A DNA stretch of 64,000 bases, from positions 770,939 to 834,938 of the forward strand of contig NW_008708987.1 in assembly GCF_000327385.1 (NCBI RefSeq), given 5' to 3'. A program made the position numbers and the translations under genes. The number at the start of each line of letters is the position of its first letter. Positions within the stretch are counted from its first letter, which is position 1. The DNA comes from Lottia gigantea (Eukaryota; Mollusca; Gastropoda; Lottiidae). Positions 44,510 to 57,000 of the stretch are shown in pieces. A model generated the notes under the pieces. It saw only the letters and a list, made by a program, of their open reading frames with translations, was not told the origin of the DNA and did no database searches.

Positions 44510-47500
44510 CTATGAAGTTCTGCCTATTTTATATAAACCTTCTTTTAGAAATTTAACATACTCTACTGCAGAGGGGTCATCAAAACTGAAATAAAAATAA
44601 TCAAAATTTATAAATCTCCCCAGCTATTTTCTTTACAGTCTATTTTAGGAGATAATTTATAGTGGAACTGCAGTAGCCACAGACACCTGAGTGAAAATTG
44701 GAATGGTGAAATCGATGCTATCACTGTCCCAAATACACATTAAAAGCTACACAAACTCTTTACAGTCTCTTTTAGGAGACCAATTCCGTTCGTATTTTAT
44801 TAGTTTTGTTTCAAAATGAAACTTATAAAATACGAACGAAATTTAGGTCTTATTTTAATTAGACTGTTGAAATACAAGACTTACCCCATTTCTAATATAG
44901 AAACATCTATATCTAAGAAAGCGTTGGCATTAACTTTATTTAAGATGGTGCCGTTAGGATGTATGACCATCATCATAACAGGAAACTCATAGTTAGCTAA
45001 TAGTTCTTTAGCAATCACTGAATACACTGGTTCACTCTCATCTTTCTCAAGTTCCTGATACAAAATTATAATATAACGTACAATATAACAAAAATCTAAA
45101 ATAACAAAATAAATGAATGCTTTCTGAAATAATAAACTAATAATGCCTAATTCCAACTGCTGAATACAGTACCTCAAATTTAACAAAAACCAGATGAAGA
45201 GACAACTACATAATATGATTTAGTCCAGGGATTGACTGAATGCAAATTTTAACAGTACAAATTGATGCTATCAGTGTCCCTGATACACATAATAAGTTTA
45301 GAAAACCTCTTTACAATCCCTTTAAGATTTAACTGTACATATTACTTATGTCATAACCTATCTGCATAGAAAAAGTTTGCTTACGGGGAAAAACTTAAAT
45401 TTTTCACCCAAAAAATTTGAACATACCTTGAGATCAGCGACCAATGACCAGGAGCTAATAAACTCTTCAGATAACAATGAGGTAACGGGCGGACTCTGTA
45501 AGGTGGTGTCCCTTAAAGTCCGCCCCGAACCTCAGCAGCTCTGATCGTCCAGTGCACCCCAGAGTAAAATGGAATGCACTAATTTTTTATTATCTTCTGC
45601 CTTTTTAAAAGCTTCAGTAAAATTATAATATGGAACCTAAAATATACATTATTTTAATCAATCAATAGTTTAATGATTTAGTGAAATTGCAAAAATTGTC
45701 ATCTTCTGAATTTGAAGTTAATATTAATAACTTCTAGTGCTTACCATTCAACAATTCTGACCAACCATCCCAAATTGTTGACATCCAACAAATGAATATC
45801 AAAAGAAGTTACCCTTTTGAAACTTTTGTTTCTCAAATTGTTATCTGTGGACCCCAGATGGATAACCCAAGCCCATAATATTTAAAACACATCAAAAATT
45901 CTTGAGCCCACCCAAAACAGTTGACGTCAAATCCCAAATTACAATCAAAATAAGTTACCTTTTTAAATGGATATAAAGCTTTTTCTAAACTACTTTTGGC
46001 ATCTTCTAAATCTATAGTGGCCATCCATTCTATATTTTCACCCTCTGTTTTATGTTGTGGTCGCTCTGGTAAGGGCTCCAGCAATTCATATTCTTCGAGA
46101 TTTTTAACAGGGACGGATGATTGAGTACTGTTTAATTGCATCAAGGGCATGAACCCAATATCTACCTCCATATTCTCACTCTCATTGGGTCCATTTAACC
46201 ATTCCATGTCTAGCATTGAATTATATATTAAACAAATGATAGCAAACAAGATATCTAAGCCCAATCTCAGAAAACAATTTTCAGTATTTTTTACACATGA
46301 GTTTTGATCTTCAAACTTTTTCAGAAATAAGCTCATTAAATTTTATATTACACAAATGACAAGAGCTTTAACATCTTAGCCTAATTTCACAAAAAAACAT
46401 TCAAATTTTGTTCTTTAAAACTAAGAATTAAGCCCAACATCTCAACAAGAAATGCTAAAGGCTTGCTTAATGTAATTTGTCTTATTACATTTAGCATTGT
46501 TCTTTAAAACTAGAAATAAGCCCAATATTCAATCTTATAAGATCTTGTCATTCTTTACTACAATACAGTGAAAAAATGCTGAAGGATTGCTTAATATATT
46601 TCTGTCTTAAAACATACCCAGTGAGAGATTCACATTTAGCATTGCTCTACTGTATTTGTCTATGAAACTTATGCCAAAATATATACAGAATTTTTGAATA
46701 TTATACCAATGTTCTTAATTAAATTAGTATATTAGGTCCAATATCTTTTAAATGTTCCTATCAGAGCTTAATTGAACATGGCTGGTAAATCTCAAAGAAC
46801 TTACCTATATTGAGACGTTTATTATTAGGTACATATAGATTAAAATATTGGATGTGTTTTCCATCCTTTGATATTATAAGGTTACCAGTAAACTGAGCAG
46901 GTGTGAACCAAAATGGATGATAAGGCGGTTCATTCAATTGAAATTCGGCATGGATTCTAAACAAAACAAAGGTCTGATTCAGTTTTACAAGATACGTGTA
47001 CATTCAGAATGTTTGATAATTTTTAAAATAAAATTTTGCTTAGTTTTTTTCGTGCTCTTCTTTGGGCTACTGAATAGATTCGATTGAATTCAGCATGAAT
47101 AGTATGAATCTAATTGGGTTTTACATTATTCATGGGACTTCTGTTGATTGCACTATCGAAACAACTAGATGCTTTTCCAGTGTATGACTAGCATCAGGGA
47201 AAAGCCTGGTTGAAAAATCTGAAGGTATTATCTCATCCAATGCCAGGATTGAACTCTGATTTTATTCACTGAGGCAACTAGATTGAAAACAAAACGTGGC
47301 ATATAATAATAAAAACTCACCTGAACACAATATCTAAATATTTATCATTATAGGCACGAACACAGGCAACACTGCTCTGAGCTGGGAATCGAGAAACAAC
47401 AAAAGGTCTGGGATGAAACAGTGTCAGCAGTCGGTGGACAATAATACTTTCATTTGTCGTGACTTTAGGTGGATAGTATCTATTGCTTGATAACGCAGCA

Positions 47501-50107
47501 TTAAACAGTCCTTTTTCAACATTGATAATGAAATAGGAACTTCCTAACATAATACTGTCTACATCTTTTGGCAAAAATCCAGAAAAATGAGATGCCCCAA
47601 AATTCATCCATTGCAAATTGACATTCTGCCATTTCTCCAGACCATGGAGAGAGTTCATGGTTCCTGGAAGCTGAAATAGACAAAGGAAATGAATATGTGA
47701 TTTAGTATATAACAAGAAATAGAATGTCTCTTGTGTGTTCTTAATAATAAGCATTAATGTATATATAGTTTGCCTATCACTTCTTATCATTATGTGCCTG
47801 AGGACGACGGGGGAAACACGTCGAAACGTTGCATAAAACTTTAACCAGTGATTGTTGTTCCATAAAGCTATTTCTATATATCATACTCACAATTACTAAA
47901 TGCCATTCAAAGACTTTAAGAAATTGAATGTTCTATTATTCTGAGGTAGTTCTAGAAGACCTGAGGTTTTCTCATACATATCATAATATTATCATATCTG
48001 CGCAATAATATGTGACAAGGTACGATATATTTAGTTTTCTATTATCATATTTACATTCTTTGAAATTCATTCCTCGACAGGCGACGGATGTTTACATGGT
48101 AACGACAGGCCGACGGATCTTGAAGAAACAATTGATTATTCCTATATTATGATTAAAGGACTTGTATGTCTTCAAAGTTTCTTTCAAAATTTCAATTTAT
48201 ATTAATGACTAAATTGGATTGGCTACTTATTTGTTAAAATCCACAATAAAGAAGTAATTGTTGCAGAAATTAAAGAAAGGAGAAGTATATCCATAATAGT
48301 GTTCTTATTTATTTCAACAAGTAATCTTATTCCAGAACGTCAGTCAAATGTCAATAAATATTTAAATTCTCATAAATGACAGCTGGATATATAACCTAAA
48401 ACCTGTCTACTCTAAAAAATGAAAACATAATTTAATATTCTTACGAATTAAATAAATAAATAAGTAACTTTATGTCGATTTATCAAAAATATAATCTAAA
48501 ATATATATTGCATATACACTCAATGTACAGCTCTTCACAGTTAATAAAATATATTAGGTCATGGTTTCTATTTGTTAACATATAAACTTATATGATTTAT
48601 TTGTATAGTCTACTGTATTACTTAATCTCAATATTTGTCAATATACTAATGCAATAATCTGAGTATCAACTTTCAAATCTAAAACATTAAATATTGAATA
48701 AATACTGGTATATTCTAATAATGAAAGGCAAGGATTTTTTAAATTAATGGTGACTTGCAAATTTTGATTTCAAGGAAAAAACGCCAAAATTTTATTGAAT
48801 TTTGTAGTTTACATGAGTACTATATTTAAATTGTGTAAGGGTACATCATGGGTTTAACCTTGAGACTCTAAAGCAGGATAATGAAAGCCTGAAGAAAATT
48901 TTGAAATATATAAGCCAAGTCAAGGGCAATAACTCTTGACTATTTCTTGCATCACCAAAAACCATTTTATTCATTACTAAGTAGGCCTATACTTACTGAA
49001 TCATTGAGGTCTTTGGACATAGATTCTTTAACTATTGGTATGAAATATGATTTTAATGTGATCATCTCATCATCAGTTGATATAGGTACATCATATACAG
49101 GGCCGGATACCTACAAAATCAAGTTCAATTCAATTAATTAGAGTTTAACATGGTAATTTACTTTTCTGTTCCACTATCGACAAATGAAAACATAGCCAAG
49201 ATTACAGTAAGAATGTTGATTCTTCTATTCCAGATATTTTACCGAAAGAAATGATAACATTTGAAAATTTTATTTTGAATATTTGTGAAAGGACAGTAAA
49301 AATACAAGTCTGAGCTCACTGTTGGTGATGGAGGTTAAACTTTAGCCTATTCATTTCTGACTTTAAAAATTGAGATTTTTTTATCACAATTCCTTACTTA
49401 TAAATCTTCTCAAGTGATTAATAGTGACAAAATTGTTAGTAATTTTACAAATTTCTACTGTTTTTCTCTTTCCTTCTCTAATAAATGAATCGTGATAATT
49501 ATCGCAATAAATCGTATCATTGAATGAGTATCGTATAGTGTATCAAATCTCAACTTGAAGAATCGTTGCAGCCCTAATGTTGGATTTTGAATGGCATTTC
49601 AAGCCCTACAACTCTCTTTCATATACTAGCTTCCTTTTTTTTCATCTAAAATGTATGAAATAGTTCACTTACATTAATTTCAAGTAATCTGTAAACCAAT
49701 GGTTCAAATTCTTGAATGGATAAATAACCATCATTATCCCGATCATGTTGTTGAAACAATAGAACTCCATCATCTCCAATATTGATCACTATCTCTTCTG
49801 GTATCTGGGTTGGATCGTGTCTTCCAATGATAAATAAGCAGCATAGCAACGTGAAGAGCACCATGATTAGAAATATCAGAAGATAAAACCATTTTTGAGG
49901 AATTTCGAATATGATCAGCTTCTCTTCTTTGAAACCTGGCGGTATGACTCTTTGAGTTGTCTGTCCTTGTTGTAGATCTGGAACTTCATCTTGCGTTACT
50001 GGAGATTCCTCACTGGCAACGGTTGTTGTTGCATCTTCAGTGGTCGTGGATGCTCCATCTTCATCAGGAGCCTTTTTCTTCTTTCTATTTCTTACCTCTG
50101 CAGACAT
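44510..50107 (-). CDS. SELENON: Selenoprotein N, with in-frame UGA (selenocysteine 469)
   Basis: Exons 50107-49673, 49110-48997, 47670-47321, 46956-46805, 46209-45959, 45636-45427, 45054-44885 and 44585-44510 give 585 residues, matching human SELENON (about 590). A basic, Thr/Glu-rich tail is followed by a membrane segment (73-94, [18 protein letters not shown]), an EF-hand ([12 protein letters not shown], 122-133), and the conserved [28 protein letters not shown] and YPFKK blocks. The redox motif SCUG has UGA at 45532-45534. Reading through it continues the conserved GSGRTLRD and FISSWSLV, with no other stop until TAG at 44510-44512. Known role: an ER-membrane redox protein that responds to luminal calcium and supports SERCA and muscle function. 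The final [17 protein letters not shown] fits the family's C-terminus. A standard translation would break this gene at the UGA. A SECIS element is required but was not found by eye. Confidence 0.96.
45487..45525 (-). promoter_or_regulatory. Selenocysteine redefinition element (recoding hairpin) after the UGA
   Basis: Six bases after the UGA the mRNA can form a hairpin: a perfect 9-bp stem GGGCGGACU/AGUCCGCCC, a small internal loop, then a 5-bp stem UAAGG/CCUUA closing a 7-base loop. Vertebrate SELENON genes carry a stem-loop at the same place that stimulates UGA readthrough as selenocysteine. The position and stability here support the same function while the bases also code protein. Confidence 0.85.
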
Positions 50108-53100
50108 TTTGAAATGTTACTATCTCATTTCACAATATCCTGTTTGCTTAGCCATCTCAATACATTTCAACACACTTGTTGAGTTCTCTGCTACAACTTG
50201 TAAAAGCAGGTAAAGACAGGCTAGACTAGACCCACTAGACTGGGACGTGGAAGATATAAACGAATAGAAATTATTGATCAGAGCTAAAGTAAGAGAATAT
50301 GTAAACTCAAACTGCTAGTGGGTTATACTAACAGTCACTTAACAATAAAGATAACATAACTTATTGTCCCTAGTAATAGATCCGGCTTGATCAACAAAGA
50401 CAACCAAAGAGTTGAAAGGTCAAGGCCAAATAAGACGTGCGACCGAGCAGGTAGGCCGACTCGTTTTGGAATGCTGTATACTTTTGAACAGAATGAAATG
50501 TGGAAATGACAATTTGAAGTGTAGTGAACAGCTTGCATTAAGCTGCAAATTATTGCCTTTTTAAAGGAAATGATCTCAATATAACATTCATTTCACTAAA
50601 AAAAGTTTTTACTTCTAGGTTTATTTACTTCCGCTTTCGTTTTATTGATGGATACACTAAAAAAATATACCAAAAATTTGTGGAATTTTAAAAGAGATGC
50701 GAAAGATTTTGGTATTGTTATGATGTGAGTGTACAGGATGAAAAAAACTACCAGTATCTTCAGAAAACTATTGAAAAAACACAAAATATCTTAAGAGGAA
50801 GTTCTTTAATCTTAAGGTGTGTAAGTATCTTTTCAGTTTGAAAACAACAGAATATGTCCCCATTTGTTTACATGTATAAAGAATAATCTTTGCTCACCAA
50901 AGCAGGTTGTTATATTTACACTTGGTTAAGTTTCTGAACCAGATCCCTTGTGAAGGTATTGGTGTTGGCTTTCACCCCCTAATACCTAGTTAGGGATTAG
51001 GGTGATTGAAGACTAACAAGTTACTATTCAATATAAGGCACTGGCACAGGGTTAAAGTTATGTTTACAATAATTGTGATGCTAATATGCAATGAACTAAA
51101 TCAAAGAAGATCATAACGGTTATCAGGGTAACTTGTCTGATATGGCATCTTAAGCCATGCCATTAACTCTCTCTGCATGAGCAGATTGAGGTTTCGGAAC
51201 ACTGAGCGCAGTCGAAGGGCTTGAGGTGTCAGGGGAGTTAGGGCTACCTCAATCAGGGACCCTACGGCAACAATTACAAAAATTATCTTTTGTGTCTCTT
51301 GAATTCCTTCAAATATATATAATCCATAGTCCCATGAGAAAACTGAGTATGGGGAGCAAGGAACGATCACATGTTCATTGGGGTGGGGGTTCTTGAAAAC
51401 TCAATTGCCTGAGGGCCCAGAGTCTGTCCCAATACCCATATCAATGATATTTTGAATATTAGTAACCATGACTACAGGAGGTAAATATTTTATTTCAGTA
51501 TCTAAATACAGTAGTGACATGATCTCAGGTTTAACAAGTTTTAAATTTTTAACTATTTTACAAGATTTCAGGCTTAAAACCCAAGCAACTGTAGGATACT
51601 TTGGATTTATGGGTTCATGGATGACCGATGGTGATCCAAGGCAGTTCCCTTAAAGCTGAATCTGTTGCTAGGCCATTAGGCCAGATTACGTTGACAACAG
51701 GACTGGACGATTAGGCCAGTGGTCAGTTTCAGCACCCAGTCTAAATCAAAAGATTCTAACCCATGAACACTTATTTCCCAAAGTATCCATCTAATTAAAC
51801 CAAGCAAAATCATTAAGAAAATTGACGTATTAAAAATGAAATGACGTTACGTACAGAATATGCTAAATTTTGATTGGCAGAGATTCACGTCTGCTTAAGA
51901 TTATAAATTTGATCATTTTTTTTTAATATACAATCTACAAAATATCAAAAAAAATCTTCATCAGGTCATTCTACATACAATAACTATAATATAGTGGTTA
52001 AACTACAAAAAAAAGGAAAACAAAAATATTGAGAAAAAAAAATATCTGGATCCTAAAAAGTCTAACTCTTGCATCAAAACACATTCTTATCTCTCCAGTT
52101 TTGTCGCACAATGGTTTCATTATGGCTCAAAGTGAATATGAAGCATTTTTTGCAAATTTGCAAGGATTATTAGCAATAAATAGAAGCAAAATATCTACCT
52201 ATGTTAACAAATGGAATAGCTCATCAAGAGCAACGACCTTGACCTCTGTTCAAATTGCGGCAATGACAATCAAGCAAAGCTGATAAATATGCTACATTTT
52301 GATTGGATGATGGTTATGAGCCAAAATTAGATGAAAAAGGCTCCTAAAATTGAGTCACTCGTAATAAAAAAGATAGAATAGTCCCCAGGGCATCAGACTT
52401 GTACGAGATTGTAAAGCCATTCCGTGTCTGCAGCAAATGATAATTTTAGCGGGGAAATAAACTGAGCAGAAGTCAAGGAGCAATACTTAAACAAACATAA
52501 TTGGAAGGAATATGTCCACTAAAATTACTAAGTACCATTCAGTGATTATATTCTTCTGATTAAACAAAACATAAAGGAACATCCTATTAATCAAGATTTG
52601 GGGTTTCATTACCATCTCGTTTTTTTTAGAACTATGTCAAATGTCCAGTTTCTTCGTCCATCTTTGGCAGTGTCTTTATGGTTTTTCAAGCAATAAATCA
52701 ATTAATTAAATTATTAAACTGAACACAAAGTCAAACACCGAACAATGTTTCGAGACACTCTGATATGAATATTTAGTATGATAATTGAAAAGGTCACGTT
52801 CAAATCCAGAGAAATTTCAATTAATGACATGCTTCAATATCTGTCTACCAGAACCCAATGCTAAATCAATGAAAAATTTCAAATATCTACAAAAAAATAC
52901 CTCTAATCTCATTGGATGCCAACGCCTATTTTGTTTGATATAAAATTGCAACAATCGCTTTTACTCTGTTCTAAGATTACCTCCGTGTAAAAACTAGCAT
53001 TGATATGCTTTTTTAAAAAGTTTTCATCTTTAGTTTTTAATCGAATTCCATGTACATCAAAAACCGTATATTTATCATAAATATAAAAACTTTGTCCATT

Positions 53101-54085
53101 TTTTTATTAATAAACTCCACATCCATTGCATATGAAATTTTTCAAATCATTGGAAATGGAAGACAAAATGTCTCACAAAGTAATAAATTAAGATTACAAA
53201 AATAAATTTCTGTAAGCCACATTTCAAGATGGTGGCAAGAAAAGTGATCAACTACGTCAAGAAATCACTCAAAAACTAAAGAATCACTGTAACTTTTTAC
53301 ATCCGACCAAAATGGCCGACTAAAATTAATATATCAAAACGACACTCAAAACATCAACAAGAAAATATTGCTGTAAACTATTCCGCATCCAATAAAAAAT
53401 TCGGAACATGCGTGTTTAACAAATGAAAAATTAAAAAACGCCAACATGTTATTTTTAAGGTCGACGCTTTCAACATGATGATTGAGAAGAACATAGGTAC
53501 TGAGGCATGGTGCAGTCATTTTTACGGACAAACGTTAATAAAACTAGACACTTATATACTTTAAAACACTTTAATTTCACAACCAAATATGCCAAAATTT
53601 GACATTGACAATGTGAATTGAATAAACAACACATAAAATTTTGGCTTATTTGGTTGCCAATTCAAAACAATTATCAGTATTAATGTAGTCAACGCGAAGA
53701 TTTTTAAATTTTGAAACAAAAGGGAAATGTGGATTATCTAGGTTCACAAGAAAACACCACTCAAATTATTAATAACTGAACTTTTTTTTTGTCCTTTCGT
53801 GATTAATGTGGATTATTATGACTCTTTTCACTAGATGATCTCCCTTGAAAAACGCACTCTTCACCACCTAGAAACCAAAAATAACACTGGTACACAGTTT
53901 TTTTTCTGAGAAATGACTTGGGAATGAGGCAGGACTAGTGGTAGCAATTTAAAAACAAGGACCACTAAGGTTGGAACATCTTCTAGTAGAAACCAAGACT
54001 GCTGTAAATGGTGTGGCGTTATGGACCTATCATGCCAACTATTTTGCTGTAGCACCAGCCTACATCCTTCCCCTGATGTCTCTGT
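50108..54085. other. Intergenic stretch between the SELENON start and the alpha-actinin stop
   Basis: The right part should hold the alpha-actinin 3' UTR (TTTATT near 53100 is a possible minus-strand poly(A) signal). The left part should hold the SELENON promoter, but no clear core element was seen. ATATGCTAAATTTTGATTGG near 51860 and ATATGCTACATTTTGATTGG near 52288 are near-identical direct repeats about 430 bases apart, enclosing an 84-codon frame with no known domain. Confidence 0.5.
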
Positions 54086-57000
54086 TTACAAGTCACTCTC
54101 TCCATATAATGCCGTAGAGAAAGACATGTAGTCGAGGGCACCAGGTACCGCGTCCCGACCAGAGTAAGGCGCCATTCTTTGAATACAATACTCAGCTTGA
54201 TCTGGTGGCAATTCCTGACGAAGAATTTGTGCTGTGATGAAGGGCTGAAAAAATGAATAAAAATGTTATCGAAACATTCAATAATAGAAAAAAAAGATCA
54301 AGAATTCATATATGGCTGGATTACTAAAATGAAATGAATGGAGTTTAACCTCCTACTCTTCTGCTAATTATGAAGATGGGCAAAGCCATGCAGTGTGCTA
54401 TGAGGGAAATTTTGCCAGGACAGCGGCATTAGCCTACTTTTTTTACAATTTCCAACAGTTGAGGGATCTTACACGCACAGTCTGTAGCCATGTTTTGCAA
54501 ATTAGCTTTACTCGAATCTTGAAAAATGAAATAAAATGAAACAGGAGTTTTTTGTCCCACTTTTCTGAAGCTGATTGGGCTCAAGACAACTGAAAATGGC
54601 AGACGGAAAGAACAAACTAATGACTGAGAACTGACCTTATCACCAGCCAATATTTTGAAGGAGTGCATGACTTGTTCAGCAGTATCTGTATCGGCCGTTT
54701 CTCTAGTCATGAAGTCAATAAAGGCCTCAAAGGTGATGTAACCAGTTCTGTTGGGGTCAACTATGGCCATAATTCTCTGGAAGTCTGCTTCACCCTGAAA
54801 ATTAAACAAGAAATTTTAGTCCAATGCACTCTACTATTTGCACAGAGATAGGATATGATATTCAGATTGTTTAAGGGAATGTAACGCAGTGGGTAAGAGC
54901 GTTTGAATATTTACATCATTTGCTCCGTAACATTGAAGAAATGGTGGCTGTGGGTGCTAATCTTAGCTGGTGTATGAAAATCTGATGACTTAAACACATC
55001 AAATTTCCTCATTATTCAAATTAACCCAGATAGATTGGCGAAGTCTGCGAGTTCAGGATTTGGAATCAATTAAAAGTTAATTTCTTACCTGTTTGTCATC
55101 CCTGATATTATAACCAAGACTGACGAGACAAGCCTTGAATTCTTTCGGCTCCAATCGACTAGTCTTATTCTTATCAAAATGGCTGAAGGATAGTTTGAAT
55201 TCGTTCATCTGCTGGGCGGAGATTCCCTTCGAGTCTCGTGTTAAGATCTGGTTCTCTAGTTCGTTAATATTTCTAGCTAAAGCCGTAAGAAGTTGCTCCC
55301 ATCCGACTCGTAATGTCTGAAAATGAAATTAAAATATTTAGAATAATTGAAATGTTAAACATCCTACTTTTCTGTACCTCATTGGGCAAATGAAGGTTGG
55401 ACAACACCATGCAGTGTGCAATGACCAAAATTATGCCAGGACAGCAGCATTAGCTTACTCTATTTAATTTCCAACGTTTATAGCCTGTAACACCAGGGCC
55501 TTGGTAATTTCCCATTTGAAAGATTTCCATGTCAGCCCATCCAACCTGAATCAAGGTTGAACGAAAATTCAAATTCGACCTATACAGGAACTGAATCCTG
55601 GACCATCCGGTTAGCAAACAGAGTGCATTGAGGAGACTTTTCCTTGGAGATCGACACAAATATTCCAATTAAAGATACCATGGTAACAGTGTTACACAGG
55701 GTGTATGACACAGGGCCTCTGATTATTGTACTGTTTGGATAACTAGAAATGTCATTTACATTTAGTGTTACAGTGAAATCAATAGTGCAATGAAAATAAA
55801 CTGCCTACCTCCATGGTGTATTGTGTATATCTGTTTTCAAATATCATAGATTCTTGTACTTCCTGAAAACATTCACAAAATTTTACAGTTAAAGATATAT
55901 ACAGTTATAGGTATACAGTTAAAAGATAGTCTGAAACAGTCATGTAGGGAAAGCAATGTCATGTACAGCCAACAACCTAGTCTGTGAACACAAAGCTATA
56001 ATCTTAACAGTCTTTCTGTCGAGGGTTTGTTTGGCTGTATTTGCTAGTGTACAATCCAATCAAATCGCTGCATTCTGTGATACAAGAAAGGTGGCTATTG
56101 CAGTCAAGGTGTAAGAAGAAGTTCATAAAAGCTTGATATTGTGAAGATACTTTGTCCCTTACCTGATTAATTCTTTCCAGTTCTTCCATATGAGGCCTAA
56201 ATCCATGACATTCCTTCTCAACATGTTGAATTTCATTCAGATGGTCTTCCAGAGAGCCTTTCATATGAACACCGATGGCGGCAACGAAGTCAAGACGTTT
56301 TTCAATCCATTCTCCGACGCTGTTAGCTTTATTAGCGAACTGTCTTCGTAAGGTCTCGTTCTTCTGTTGTCTCATCATTTCTTGTTGTAATGTCTGGTCT
56401 CGTTTTGGTACCAACTCTTGCACTTCTCTCCATTTGTTTGCAATATCCTGAAAGCAAATTAAAATGGTCATAGATCCAAATCAAATTGATGCAAAAGGAA
56501 AAATATAAGTAAATTCACACAAATGTTTTATATCTTTTAGCTGAAATTTCTTACCCAACAGAATTTCTAATAAAATAATGGGCTTTATTGTTAAATTGGG
56601 TATTATTAAAAATTCTAAATATTTTTCCTCTCCAGTTTGGGCAATGTGAAATGAGGGAAATTTTGTCAGGACAGCAGCATTAGACTCTAGCAACCACCAT
56701 CTTAATTTAAATATTGTTATGACAGCAAGGCCAGTAGTCTTGAAAAATCCTTGGTTTTGCTAGTAAAATAGAGCTAGAAAATCAGGTAGTTTCTATTGTA
56801 TCAGACCATACTTAAAGTTGATTCCAAAAGGCAGCATGTACAAAAGGAACTACTGTGAACTGAAATATTCTAGTTTACAACAAAAAACATATAAAACAAA
56901 TGATCAAAAGTTACAATAACACACATATTTACAGATATGTAAATAAAAACAAGGACAACTTTGAAGGATGAAAAATACAAAATGTAAAATGATAATAAAG

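Noticed and set aside
45532-45534. Reading the in-frame TGA as a stop that makes SELENON a pseudogene
   Set aside because: The TGA is exactly at the family's selenocysteine, the coding match continues for more than 110 residues after it, and every splice site is intact.
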